A stretch of DNA of 64,000 nucleotides from Amaurobius ferox (GCA_951213105.1 OX578133.1:142587351-142651350), one strand, 5' to 3'. Positions 9,734 through 21,106 are shown, counted from the first letter of the stretch. Notes: generated from the sequence alone by a model not told the origin. Numbers and translations: made by a program.

Positions 9734-10215
9734 AAGACCTTAACAAATTACATTAAATTCATAAAAGTCTTAATTAAATAAAATAATTATGATCAGCAGT
9801 TACCATACATTTAAAATATTCAGATTAATTTCCAGAATCCTTATGCACTTGTCCATGTCGTCTCAAATTAGATAGTCGATTAAACCCTTTTCTACACCCC
9901 TCACATGCGTAAGATTTCCGAACTAGATGAATCCTTACGTGCAGATATAGATTCCTCTTCACCGTAAACGTTTTCAAGTAGACAAGACATGTCTATACAA
10001 GATACTTTAGTATAAACACGTTATTTCCTGTAGCAATGTAATACATATCTCAAGATTTGTTTAAAGTAATCATGGATTCCCTATGGCAACCCCTTAGAAA
10101 TCACTCAAAAATAATAAAATCGCCAAGTTAAAGAATATATCTAGATACTAAAGCCTCAACAAATTACATTAAATTCATAAAAGTCTTAATTGAATAAAAT
10201 AATTAAGCTATTACA
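9734..10215. repeat. Tandem intron copies around a zinc-finger exon
   Basis: Bases 9734-9790 and 10148-10205 share the run ACAAATTACATTAAATTC plus flanks, in direct orientation and about 415 bp apart. Together with the similar stretches at 6790 and 9995, this shows that the exon-intron module holding a zinc finger was duplicated within the Polinton-like gene. Confidence 0.6.
9834..9985 (-). pseudogene. Two-finger C2H2 segment (exon-like)
   Basis: On the minus strand the frame from about 9985 to 9834 encodes one finger with its second cysteine replaced (CLVYLKTF...HVRIH) and one complete finger (CEGCRKGF...HGQVH, spacing C-x2-C-x12-H-x3-H), then a stop. A TATAG precedes it and could be a splice acceptor. 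It lies upstream (minus strand) of the piggyBac insertion and the fingers at 6420-6785, and so belongs to the same decayed Polinton-like gene. Loss of one zinc ligand and the stop argue that it is not functional. Confidence 0.6.
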
Positions 10216-10281
10216 CATCATAAAATTACGAAGTTTAATGAAATTGAAGAATAAAATTACATTAAAACAAATACTTACATG

Positions 10282-10435
10282 TCTAATCCTGTTTAAAGAT
10301 GTAACATCAGGCATAGGATCATCCGTAATGGCAGGTGTAGCACCTCCAATATTAGTAGCTAAAGCTGATATGACAATAGGAGAGAGAGCGAACTCGAAAC
10401 ATAACTTAGCGACACAACATTTTCGTCCAGAATGA
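10282..10435 (-). pseudogene. Possible 5' exon of the zinc-finger/polymerase gene
   Basis: A minus-strand frame runs open from about 10435 to 10282, through FALSPIVISALATNIGG and TSLNRIRH, into a perfect donor-like GTAAGT. No in-frame ATG lies at its beginning and a TAA stands just upstream, so the start is unknown. I recognise no domain. The donor and same-strand position before the finger exons suggest one transcript; this is inference only. Confidence 0.3.
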
Positions 10436-10439
10436 CCAA

Positions 10440-11360
10440 ATTACAGTATGAAGGCTACTCACATCTCCTCTATGTTAAGGTTATATCACGGTTACCGTTG
10501 AACTGAGTATAAGTTATCATAATTATGCACACTACTCCCATTAAAATAGACAACCCATTCATAATCGTAATCGATACATTAAATAGATTCTCGCAGGACT
10601 CAAACTCATTAAGTTATATTAAAACCCCATCACATTTTAAAAATAATAGATTTTAATGAAATAATTCCCTTCCGACCTTTTAAAATTAACTAAGCAGAAA
10701 ATGCCTTTTACACGTAAACAATTCCCATTCCCTCTTAACACAGGGAAACATGCCTAACACACACTAAAAATCCCTACACACTCACTGAAAATCAATGTAA
10801 CTTACACATAATCCTCTTTAAAAAGCATAAACGTTTACACTAAGTCTATGAAAGAAAATCCCTTTGTAGGGAAAAATGTCTTAGAACCCGCAACCCTTAC
10901 GCAATACAGCAACGTCTCTGCCCTTGCAAGCTCTAAAATATTGAATTTAACACCCTTCGGAATGGCACACAATCTTTCAAAGTCCCCCCTTTCGCCCCTT
11001 CCTACCCCAAGAAACCTGTAATTACCATCATTGCTTCCCCCAATATACAACTCATACACACTAAACACATCCCTTAGCATCTAGAATCCACAATAAAACT
11101 TGCATTTCCACTCCAACAAATGTCCTTCCCGGTCGTCTAAACAGTTACCTTACACCTTTCTGGTAGGTCGGACGGTTTGGGTCTCAACAACAACAACTCC
11201 AACAAATGTCCAAAACACCTGGAATCCTACACGAAAACATACTTTACAGGGATTCTTATAATAGGCATAAAAAATCAGAAAATTCACCCAGGAACTAGTT
11301 AATATCCTCAAATTACTTAGAATTATCCTCCAGATATGCTATATCTATTTATAGCCATAA
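10440..11360. other. Unassigned spacer with a SINE tail fragment
   Basis: The stretch is AT-rich. The minus-strand ORF 11080-10835 (81 codons) has no recognisable domain or partner copy and I do not call it. Bases 11137-11200 (ACAGTTACCTTACACC through GGTAGGTCGGACGGTTTGGG) match the 3' part of the SINE at 53100-53357. Confidence 0.5.
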
Positions 11361-12513
11361 CAGAGTGAGGAGCTTATATCTAAAGTGGATCTGGAGTATC
11401 CCGAATCCTTACATGATTATCATAATGACTATCCCCTGGATCCTGAAAGGGTGAAGATTGAGCGAGAGTTGCTCTCCCCATACGCTGAACGGTTAGTTCA
11501 ACAGTTACATCATGGCCATTTCGATAGTACTACGAAGTTGGTACCTAATCTACATGATAAGAAACTTTATATTGTTCACTATCGTAACCTTCAACTATAC
11601 CTATCGTTAGGTTTAAGACTCAAGAACATTCACAAGCCCTTAAAATTTATTCAGAAGCCCTGGTTGGAGAAATATATCGAATTCAATACAGAAAAGAGAA
11701 AGTTGGCGAATACTAATTTTGAGAAAGATTTCTTCAATTTGCTTAATAACGATGTGTTTGGAAAAACGATGGAGAATCTTCGAAATCGAGTGAATATTGA
11801 GTTAGTGAATTCTTCAAAGCGGGCCCTGAAGATAGTAGCATCCCCAACTTATAGAGCTAGCAGAATTTTTTGTGAAGATCTGGTGGGTATCGAAAGTGTA
11901 AAGAGTTACATTTTAATGAATGGGCCTATATACGTTGGTTTTGCTATCCTGGAGTTGTCCAAACTACTCACATGTACGACTTTCATTATAATCACATAAA
12001 GAATCAATACGGCGTAAAGTCTTTACTTCTCTTCACTGATATTGATTCATTGGCTTATGAAATGCAAACTACCGATATTTATGAAGATACGAGCCAGCAT
12101 AAGTAGCTGTATGATTTTTCGGACTATACCAAGGGCCATCCCCTCTTCAGTGATGAAAATAAAAAACGTATTGGATACTTTAAGGATGAATTGAATGGAA
12201 CCCCCATTCAAGAGTTCATAGGACTTAGACCTAAGATGTACTCTATTCTATCATCTGCTGGAGAAAAGAAAAGAGCTAAAGGCGTTTCTACGTATGTAGT
12301 AGCAAGGACAATTACACACAGTGATTATAGACAGTGTCTGTTGAGTGTTAGACCCACCATGGAAGAACAGATTAGAATTGATATAGTAGCAATCATAAAC
12401 TATTCATTGTATGCCAGAACAGGGTGGCTTTGTCTCCCATTGATGACAGAAGATATTTACATGACAACGTTATTACGAGCTATGATTACAGGCATTTTAG
12501 AATAGCAAAATAA
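11361..12513 (+). pseudogene. Polinton-like DNA polymerase B, palm to C-terminus (decayed)
   Basis: This is a second relic of the same polymerase, in plus orientation. From 11361 it reads VDLEYPESLHDYHNDYPL (family motif A region), KLYIVHYRNLQLYLSLGL, the WLEKYIEFNTEKRK segment, motif B (NNDVFGKTMENLRNRV) and PIYVGFAILELSK, encoded to about 11970. A 2-bp insertion there, relative to the minus copy, shifts the frame. Motif C, in another frame, is changed to FTDIDSLAYE. A stop breaks the sequence at 12103-12105, and the tail LSPIDDRRYLHDN ends with TAA at 12511-12513. A TAA just before 11361 cuts off the N-terminus. The ORF starting at GTG 11385 is not a real start. From about 11800 on, this copy is the inverted counterpart of the left relic. 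Confidence 0.85.
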
Positions 12514-13193
12514 AAAATAAAATAAAAAAATAGAGATTGTCGCGGTGCATTTATGCATCGGATGGTGGTGGGGACAATTTTTTAATATTAGTATAAAATA
12601 AAAGTGACTTTGTCTCCCATTGATGCCAAAAGTTATTTACATGAGAACGGCATTACAAGCTATGCTTACGGTCATTTTTAATCGAAAAATAGAAAAATAA
12701 AAAGATGAAGAAAATTCTAGAGATTGTCGCGGTGCATTTATGCATCAGGCAGGTGGTGGGGACAATCTTTTAAAAAATTACTTTTTCTAACTAATATTAT
12801 AATATTGCGCGCGTCGGGTGTTGGTGGGGACAGCCTTTAAAATATATTATCTTTTACTAAAATACCTACATATATTCAATAGACTACTACTACTACTAAA
12901 ATGAATGAGAGACCAATACTCCATACGTAACATAACTTTGAACTCCGCCCTCTTTTATGTCATCATCCTTCTATTCATACCTATCTTATGGACCTGTAAC
13001 TGTGTCGCCTAACCCCGGCTTCTGAGGTTCCCCATGCTAAAGTATAGCACTTTAATACTCTCTCTGTTGATGCACTTATTTTATGGCCTCGGAGGGTCCC
13101 CATGCTAAAGTGTAGCCACTTTGCCTCCTCCGAATGTTGGTAAACTCTCCTTCCCCTTCTACTCTCGTCTTATTCCTAAATATTAAGATTCTG
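12413..13193 (+). repeat. Right terminal repeat of the Polinton-like element (one unit)
   Basis: This is the inverted counterpart of 4219-5045. It holds the native polymerase tail (12413-12513), hairpin (12534-12579), an extra tail copy (12603-12679), a perfect hairpin AGATTGTC/GACAATCT (12721-12768), a truncated third hairpin (~12808-12837), the TAGTAG tract and the paired AAGTGCTA segments. Homology with the left arm ends at 13193 (pairing with 4219). The right arm lacks the second outer unit seen on the left. Confidence 0.75.
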
Positions 13194-13744
13194 CTTGAAT
13201 GATGAGGTTTCCTATCAATCAGTGACTTATCTTAACAGAAAATATGTTCTATCATAACTCATGGATAAATGCTTTTGAATTTCACATATTCCACATAGCT
13301 AAAATAGAAAAATTCAACTAAGTTAAACTCAATTTTTCCAGATAAATTATAGAAAAAATGGATATTTTCTATGGATACTAGAAAATATGGATATTTCTTA
13401 CTTGCTTTGGCCCCAGACAATCTATAAAAATAAGATAATAACCGTCTGCAACAGAATATAATGTGGATTAAATCGAATAATCTTTAGTCATTTATGTAAC
13501 TTATAAAATTGTCTTTATTCCTTGAGGAAGTATAAAATATTTTGCAGCTAGAAGAATCGATGCAGAGGATGAAGAAATGCAATGATTTTAAAATTTTACT
13601 GAGCGTTATATTTTGTAACACACGCCCTGTATTGATTTATTAAATTTATTATCTAAACTATTCTACGATTCTGGACATTTCACATTTCAAGAGTGATTGC
13701 TGTTTGGTGGTATGTACCACATAGAAACTACCCATTTGTGAAAT
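13194..13744. other. No feature seen
   Basis: AT-rich, without coding or repeat signal that I can support. Confidence 0.4.
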
Positions 13745-13935
13745 AACTGATGAATGAAAAAAATACACTTTGTGAGAAGGATAAGGGAATACCTCATAAA
13801 CGCCATTAAGCCCAAATTAACAAAACAAAGCAGCATATAGCTCTAAGGATACGTTGGATCCCTTTCTTCAGTGCAATATACAACAAACCTGAAGTCAAAA
13901 GGACGAAAAGTGCGCAAGTAAAGAAAGAGACGAAT
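13745..13935 (-). repeat. Fragment of a Penelope-type terminal repeat (matches 62917-63085)
   Basis: The sequence from AAATACACTTTG through GAAGGATAAG, the GCAGCATATAGCT region and GGATCCCTTTCTTCAGTGCAA lines up block by block with 62917-63085. On the minus strand it contains CTGAAGA (13871-13865) in the place where the other copy has CTGATGA of a hammerhead-like core. The GAAAC box is degraded. I infer a solitary terminal-repeat fragment of the retroelement at 59.9-63.2 kb. Confidence 0.5.
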
Positions 13936-14214
13936 ATATGTACTTAAGTCATAGTTTATCAGTCTACGTGAGAGAGCTAATCAGAAAGCAGAATTTAAAA
14001 GAGCCCAGCTAATCAGAAACAAAGAACTAACACACAAAATTGGACTGACCCAAAACACGAGAAAAATGTACCATTAATACGAGACTAGGCAAAATAAGAT
14101 TAAGATAGTACCAAAAAGATAAAAATGAAACGAAAAAGAGTTCATGAGCTAAGAGAAAAGCAAGAAAAGGAACAAAAATAAAGAAAGTAAGATAACATTA
14201 CAAGGTACCGCATT
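13936..14214. other. No feature seen
   Basis: A-rich sequence leading into the gypsy pol relic; perhaps its upstream pol region, but too decayed to read. Confidence 0.3.
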
Positions 14215-14820
14215 TGCATCAAAATACGGCACATAAGATTTTCAGAATGCCATTTGGTGTTTAGCACACGCAACATTTCAAAACTGCATGGAATCAATTT
14301 TACAGCCAGTATTAGAAAAATCAGCATTTGTGCATCTAAATGCTATTGTAATCTCCACAGATACGTTTGAAGACTATTCAAAATATTTACAAGTATTCAA
14401 ACTGCTGAAAGAAGTCTGACTAACTCTTAATGAAAATAAGTGTGAATTTGCTTGGATGGAAGTGAAATATCTAGGTTTCAAAATTACACAGGAAGGATTA
14501 GGTAAAGCTGAGTCTAAGGTAAGTGCAGTCTAAAAAATCCTGATTCCTAAAAATTCGAGACATCTTGCACTTTTTTGGGATTATATTCTTGTTACAGAGC
14601 ATTTATTATTTCCTTTTTAGAAATAACAGAGCAATTATATGCTTTACAAAAGAAACATCAATACTTATATGGCCTAGTGAAACACAGGCCGCTTTTGAAA
14701 AATTAAAAAAGAGCTAATTAACGCACCAGTACTAAAGCCTCGAGATCCAACAAAAGAATATGTAATTTATTCTGATACAAGTTAAATAGGTGAAGGGAGA
14801 ATATTACACTTAATGAAGAC
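14215..14820 (+). pseudogene. Ty3/gypsy reverse transcriptase (fragment 1 of pol)
   Basis: Translated with frame changes, this gives ATFQNCMESILQPVLEKS, HLNAIVISTDTFEDY, LTLNENKCEFAW, VKYLGFKITQEGLGKAESK and later KPRDPTKEYVIYSDTS, the usual order of a Ty3/gypsy RT palm, thumb and connection to RNase H. The catalytic YxDD box is replaced by LNA-type residues, and several stops occur. The next part of the same gene resumes at 21107 after 6.3 kb of inserted elements. Dead retrotransposon pol. Confidence 0.8.
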
Positions 14821-14831
14821 AGCCAATGCAA

Positions 14832-15210
14832 TCTATAATAATAAAGCAAGATATCCGTATGTTCGTCTGTAACGAGAAATCTAAGCGTCGTACGGACATG
14901 AAATTTGGAACACATGTGTTTCAGGATCCAGGACGATATGCCTCTACGAGATTTTTTTAAAATTCGAATTAGTTTTTTAGTCATTTTAAGTCAAATAAAA
15001 TTCCCACTGTAGTGGGAAACCGAGTGGAGCAATCCATTCATATATATTTTAATCTGAAAGTAATTGAGAATTCGATTGTAAAAAATTATTAACTGGTGCT
15101 GTCATCTATTGCATATTTTCGGAATCCATACGATTAATAGACGATAAAAATATACAATTACAAAATATATACTTTTCATGTTTTGAAGACCCCGAAGTTC
15201 ACGATTTTAA
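14832..15210 (+). mobile_element. Helitron-like 5' fragment of another family
   Basis: The stretch begins A|TCTATAATAATAAAG, like a Helitron 5' end, and contains GTTCGTCTGTAACGAG and a CGAGATTTTTTTAAAATTCG segment that recurs at 44150-44330. No 3' end is seen before the next Helitron begins at 15211. Probably a truncated copy. Confidence 0.4.
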
Positions 15211-17485
15211 TCTATATAAATAAAAATGAAAATCTGTCTGTCTGTCTGTTTGTCCCATCATCACGGGAGAACGGCTGAACCGAATTTAATGAAATTTTGT
15301 GGGTAGCCTAGAAATAGCCCCACTTAAAATTTAGTCCGTGTTCTAAGTTTTTACGACCAGTGGTTCTCGAGATATTAGTAAAAAACGAAATTTTCGTTTG
15401 TCTCATCATCACGGAAAACGGCTGAACCGAATTTAATGAAATTTTGTGGACAGCCTTGAAATAGCCCTCCATAAATTTTGTCCAAGTTTCGAGTTTCTAA
15501 GACCAGGGGTTGTCGAGATATTAATGAAAAACGGAACTTTTTCTTTGGAGATCTACTCTCCAACTCCGTGGTTTATCCAAACGGAAAGGATGAAAATCGT
15601 TTGTTTAAAACGCCAAAATGAAATAAAACTTTATTTCCGAGTTTAGTACAGGATTTTTGCATTAATTAGTTACTATAGGAAAGCATGAATTGTTTGAAAC
15701 ATGAATTTAAATGGAAAAATCTACCTCCATGGTTCATCTTTCACAAATTTTTACTCAACGATGAAGAGTATAAAGAAATCAAAATGGCTATTTAATTTCA
15801 CATTTTATGAGGAAGATTCTATCTTATATCATGTTGTTCGGCAATGGAATGAAATTAAATGTGTTGGTAATATGTATTATTATTTTTTCTATTCGTATAA
15901 CAAAATAAATGGATGTAAAAATATATTTTATAAATGAACGGTTTGATTGTTATTTTAATTATATATATTGCGGACTGCGTACATCACTTTCATTTATTTA
16001 AGCAAAGAGGTTTCAAGCTCATACATTGTGTTTAGCTAATAAACTCATATATTGTGTGTTTACCCAATAAATTCATTTAGCCGATTGTTGAAGCAGAAAA
16101 AGAGTAGAACGGGTGTATGTATCTTCTAATACAATTTTAGTGTTTTCATTTAGTATATACAAAAGGGATCAGGATATTTTATTCTTCGGATCTGCAAATT
16201 CAGAGCTACGAATTTAGCGGAATATCTCTAAATAACTTGGTAACTTTTCTTAAACTTTATCAAATTAGTGGAAATGTCTCCAAATTGATAAAAATGGCCC
16301 AAATCAATCAATGAAATTAAATTTGTTTTTTTAGAATAGAGTACTGAAATCATGTTTCTGTAGCATTTGTCGGTCAGTTCATCCATCCTACTTAGTAACA
16401 CATTGAAGGAATTTTTTTAATATCACCAAATTGGTAAAAAAATTTTTAAATCCATAAAAATTTCATGAAATTGATAAAATCGCGCTTACTAAATGAAATT
16501 AATTGTGTTTTGTTAGGGGATAGTATTGTGATGATGTTTCGTCAATTTGTCGCAAAATAGGACTATCAGTTCTACAGTCCCACTTGGCGATAAATTTGGC
16601 GATTTTTTAAGTTATCGCTAAATTGACGAAAATGTCGCCAAACTTTCCATGGGGATTGCATTATTCAGATGATATGATTTCTATCAATTTATTTGAAGCA
16701 AATGATATCATGTCGATTAGCAACGGATTCAATATGTTATGCGGCATACGATTTTTATTAAATCTTTTCCGATTTGAATAGTAAAAATATGTATATAAAA
16801 TAAATTTCATTGACATTGCATTTTTGACTGGATCAATTACGGTCTTCAGATTTAAATATCATTATTATTGGTATTTTCGGGGACTGTTGATTCAGGGATT
16901 ATTGATATTTTTAAGTTATTATGGAATTGTTTTATTATGACGAAAATTGTTGAAACTCATATATAGTACGTTGTACGAGTAATCTTCTACAAATGCATGG
17001 GTATATCTTCTAATCTACGAGAATATAAGTAGTACAGGTATATTGGCATATATTTTGATATATATTGGCATATATTGGAATCAATTACGACCTTCTGGTA
17101 TTAAGATGACGGGGATTTTTGATACTTTCAATTTATTACGTCATCCTTTTTATTTTGGCAAATACTTTTGAGACTCATATTGCAATACGGGTAAGCTTCA
17201 ACTAACACACTGGCATATTTTCTAATCTGCGACAATATAAGTAGTACGGGGTTGCATATATTGATTCAATTCCTTTTTTTTTTTGTAAATTTACTTACAA
17301 AAGGGGCCAGGATGTTTTATTCTTCAGATCTGCCCGTGAATATAATTTTGCATAGTGAGAACAGATATTCTTAAACTTCTCTTTATGAGCAATAAATTTA
17401 ATATTTTAACAGAATGTGCACATGATTGCGAATTATAAATTTCTTTATATTATATACTCCGTACGAAGAACGGGTATGCTGCTAG
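15211..17485 (+). mobile_element. Non-autonomous Helitron, tandem copy 1
   Basis: Helitrons are rolling-circle transposons that begin TC, end CTRR and insert between A and T. This copy begins TCTATATAAATAAAA after an A (15210) and ends CTAG (17482-17485). A hairpin stands 6 nt before that end (TAC-t-CCGT ... ACGG-GTA, 17455-17476). Internally it has a GTCT run and two direct ~140-bp segments containing ACGGCTGAACCGAATTT (15237 and 15396). It encodes no Rep or helicase, so it needs an autonomous partner. The next copy begins at the very next base. Confidence 0.88.
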
Positions 17486-19749
17486 TCTATATAAATAAAA
17501 TTCAAAATATGTCTGTCTGTCTGTTTGTCCCATCATCACGGGAGAACGGCTGAACCGAATTTGATAAAATTTTGTGGGTAGCCCAGAAATAGCTCCACTT
17601 AAAATTTAGTCCGTGTTTTAAGTTTCTACGACCAGTGGTTCTCGAGAGCTTAGTAAAAAACAAAATTTTCGTTTGTCTCATTATCACGGGAAAACGGCTG
17701 AACCGAATTTAATGAAATTTTGTGGATAGCATTGAAATAGTCCCCATAAATTTTGTTCAAGTTTCGAGATTCTATGCCCAGTAGTTGCCGAGATATTAAT
17801 GAAAAATGGAACTTTTTCCTAGGAGTTCTACTCTCCACTCCGTGGTTTATCCAAACGGAAAGGATGAAAATCGTTTGTTTAAAACGTCAAAATGAAATAA
17901 AACTTTACTTTTGAGTTTGGTGCAGGATTTTTGCATTAATTAGTCACTATCGGAAAACACGAATTGTTTAAAACATGAATTTAAATGGAAAAATCTACCT
18001 CCATGGTTTATCTTTCGCAAGCTTTTACTTAACGATGAAAAGTATAAAGAAATCAAAATGGCTATTTAATTTCGCATTTTATGAGGAAGATTCTATCTTA
18101 TATCACGTTGCTCTGCAACGGAATGAAATTAAATGTGTTGTTAATATGTATTATTATTTTTTCTATTTGAATAATAAATAAATGGATGCAAAAATATATT
18201 TTATAAATGAACGGTTTGACTGTTCTTTTAATTATATAAATTACGGACTGTGTACATCACTTTCATTTATTTTAGCAAAGAGTTTTCAAGCTCATATATT
18301 GTGTTTAGCTAATAAACTCATATATGGTGTTTACCCAATAAATTCATTTAGCCGATTGTTGAAGCAGACAAAGAGTAGACCGGGTGTATCTTCTAACACA
18401 ATTTTAGTGTTTTCATTTAGTATATACAAACGGGATCAGGATATTTTATTCTTCAGATCTGCAAATTCAGAGCTACGAATTTAGCGGAATATCTCTAAAT
18501 AACTTGGTAACTTTTCTAAAACTTTACCAAATTAGCGGAAATGTCTCCAAATTGATAAAAACGACGCAAATCAATGAAATTAAAATTGTTTCTTTTAGAA
18601 GAGAGAACTGAAATGATGTTTTGGTAGCATTTGTCGGTCAGTCCATCCATGCTACTTAGTAACACATTTAGCGAATTTTTTTAATGTTACCAAATTGATA
18701 AAAATATTTGTAAATTCATAAAAATATCATGGAATTGATAAAATTGGCTTAATAAATGAAATTAATTGTGTTTTGTTAGGGGATAGTATTGTGATGATGT
18801 TATGTCAATTTGTCGCAAAATGGAACTATCAGTTAGTTCTACAGTCCCACTTGGCGATAAATTTAGCGAATTTTTAAGTTATCGTTAAATTGACGAAAAT
18901 GTCGCCAAACCTTCCATGGAGATAGCATTATGCAGATGATATGATTTCCATCAATTTGTTTGAAGCAAATGATATCATGTCGCTTAGCAACGGATCCAAT
19001 GTGTTATGCGGCATACGATTTTTATTAAATCTTTTCCGATTTGAATAATAAAGATATGTATATAAAATATATTTCATTGACATTGCATTTTTGATTGGAT
19101 AATATCAATTACGGTCTTCAGGTTTAAGCATTATTATTATTGATATTTTTGGTGACTGTTGATTCAGGGATTATTAATAATTTCAAGTTATTATGCTATT
19201 GTTTTATTATGACGAAAATTGTTGAAACTCATATATAGTACGTTGGATGAGTAATCTTCTACAAATGCACGGGTATATCTTCTAATCTACGAGAATATAA
19301 GTAGTACAGGCATATATATTTTGATATATATTGGCATATATTGGAATCAATTACGACCTTCTGGTATAAAGATTACGGGGTTTATTGATATTTTCAATTT
19401 ATTACGTCATCCCTTTTATTTTGGCAAAGATTTTTCAGACTCATATTTAATACGGGTAATCTTCTACTAACACACTGGCATATTTTCTAATCTGCGACAA
19501 TATAAGTAGTACGGGATTGCATATATTGATTCAATTCCTTTTTGTTTCGTAAATTTGCTTACAAAAGGGGCCAGGATGTTTTATTCTTCAGATCTGCCCG
19601 TGAAGATAATTTTGCGTAGTGAGAAGAGATATTCTTAAACTTCTCTTTAGGAGCAATAAATTTAATATTTTAACAGAATTTGCACATGATTGCGAATTAT
19701 AAGTTTCTTTATATTATATACTCCGTACGAAGAACGGGTATGCTGCTAG
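17486..19749 (+). mobile_element. Non-autonomous Helitron, tandem copy 2
   Basis: This is a full second copy of the preceding element: TC start at 17486, CTAG end at 19746-19749, followed by T, and the same 3' hairpin. The two align throughout with scattered substitutions and small indels. The pair is flanked by A on the left (15210) and T on the right (19750), so it could have entered as one head-to-tail unit. The shared ORFs (15701 and 17975) differ mainly by amino-acid-changing substitutions and are not called. Confidence 0.88.
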
Positions 19750-19962
19750 TATTGTGATAAAAATATTACACATTGCCTCAAACGATAAATTATGTTTTTG
19801 CTATTAGAGCGTATGCGCATTACACCTGCAGATATGTTGGAGAGACGCAGTTCTGCATTTTATATGTCGCATATTATTGAAGAACGCGGTTCCATTCTTT
19901 ATCATTCATTGCCGAATGCTGGAACTTGCCGTGTTTTTTTTAAGACATCGTGATTCAATTTT
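19750..19962. other. No feature seen
   Basis: Unassigned sequence between the Helitron pair and the next element. The ORF from 19877 runs into the repeat and is not coding. Confidence 0.4.
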
Positions 19963-20737
19963 TACTTTCCCTGCAATACATGATAATGTTAAGGGAAAGT
20001 ATTGGAATCATGTCGAAAATCGCAACTCGAGTTTTCGACGGATCTACACGTTTCGAGACCTCTAGAATACGAAAAAACTATTTTAGCGTGACGTCTGTGT
20101 GTGTGTCTGTCTGTCTGTCTGTGTGTTTGTCTGTCTGTGCAGATTTTGTATCCACTCTAACTAAAAAAGTAATGGACCGAATTTCACAAAACTTAGTAGG
20201 TAAGTCACTTGTGAGCGAGTCTGGTGCTGATTAGTTTTGGGTACGATTTGGGATAAAAGAACTCGCCTTTTTTTGCGAAATGGTCCGCAAAAGCTTGCAT
20301 CCACCCTAACTGAAAAACTAATGGACCGAATTTCACAAAATTCGGTAGATGAGTCGCTTGTGGGTTACCCTGGTGCTGATTAGATTTTGGTACGATTCGG
20401 AAAACATAACCTGCCTTTTTTTTGCAAAATGAACAGCAAAAATTCATCAAAATCTAAACTAAAAAACTGGGTATACTCAAATATATCCATTAAATGCTCG
20501 TTTAATACGTAATTTTTAACGACGAAAAGAATAAGACCAACCATATTACAATAGGACTAGCCGTTCTCGAGATATTTTAGTTTTTCGTATTTTCTCTACG
20601 CCACATTTGAAAATAAGTCCGGTTACCGAATGAGAACGAAAATTAAATTAAGAGTGAAATAAATGTAATTAAAATAACGAGAACGTGGATATAAGTCTGC
20701 AGCGAAAGTCATGTGCTGGCCACATCAGATTTTTTAT
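19963..20737 (+). mobile_element. HINE-like element, family A, copy 2
   Basis: The 5' end ACTTTCCCTGCAATACATG has an inverted partner GGGAAAGTATTGG. A GTCT microsatellite lies at 20096-20140, followed by repeated ATGGACCGAATTTCACAAAA blocks. The 3' subterminal GCGAAAGTCATGTG is followed by the hairpin ATGTG-CTGGC-CACAT, then CAGATTTTTTAT. Same layout as 26804-27752 but more diverged. Confidence 0.75.
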
Positions 20738-20745
20738 TATTATTA

Positions 20746-21102
20746 ACTAGAAAATGTACCCGGCGTTTAAAATGAGAGGTTTAAAATGAGAGATTTAAAA
20801 TGAGAGGTTGCGGCGCAGCCGTATGTTCACCCATGCAATAGATTTATATTTTATTGTTGTTATAAGTGAGCGTATAGTCAAAACTTTATTTGGTTTTCAG
20901 GAATTCGCTGTGAGTTCCGGTGTAGAATTTATTGGCTTGCGTTGTTGTAGTTTGTATTTTAAATTCCGAACAACGCGGGTACACTTTCTAGCTCTCTTAT
21001 AACAAAAATAAAATAAAAATTTATTGTCCGAGTGCACACAGGGCCTCCTTCCCCACTACCGCTGATTTTAAATCTCTGGCAACGCCGCGTACATTTTCTA
21101 GT
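20746..21102. mobile_element. Cluster of Helitron-type 3' ends in both orientations
   Basis: The left edge ACTAGAAAATGTACCCGGCG and right edge CGCCGCGTACATTTTCTAGT form a 22-bp inverted pair with one mismatch. A third, plus-oriented end lies inside (ACAACGCGGGTACACTTTCTAG, up to 20989). ACGCC..GTACATTTTCTAG resembles Helitron 3' termini (hairpin then CTAG). It is either a TIR element or two Helitron ends brought together. The 20808-21002 ORF is not a gene. Confidence 0.5.
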
Positions 21103-21106
21103 ATAT

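Noticed and set aside
10835..11080. 81-codon minus-strand ORF
   Set aside because: No domain, no partner copy and no splice or promoter context; length is within chance for this composition.
3419..13193. A complete, active Polinton with capsid, integrase and protease genes
   Set aside because: Only polymerase and zinc-finger parts are present, both broken. No integrase, capsid, ATPase or protease could be seen between the arms.
15701..18181. Similar 60-80 codon ORF in both tandem Helitrons (15701 and 17975), hinting at a captured gene
   Set aside because: Differences between the copies are mostly amino-acid changing and the C-termini diverge. This is what neutral drift of a duplicated non-coding stretch would give.
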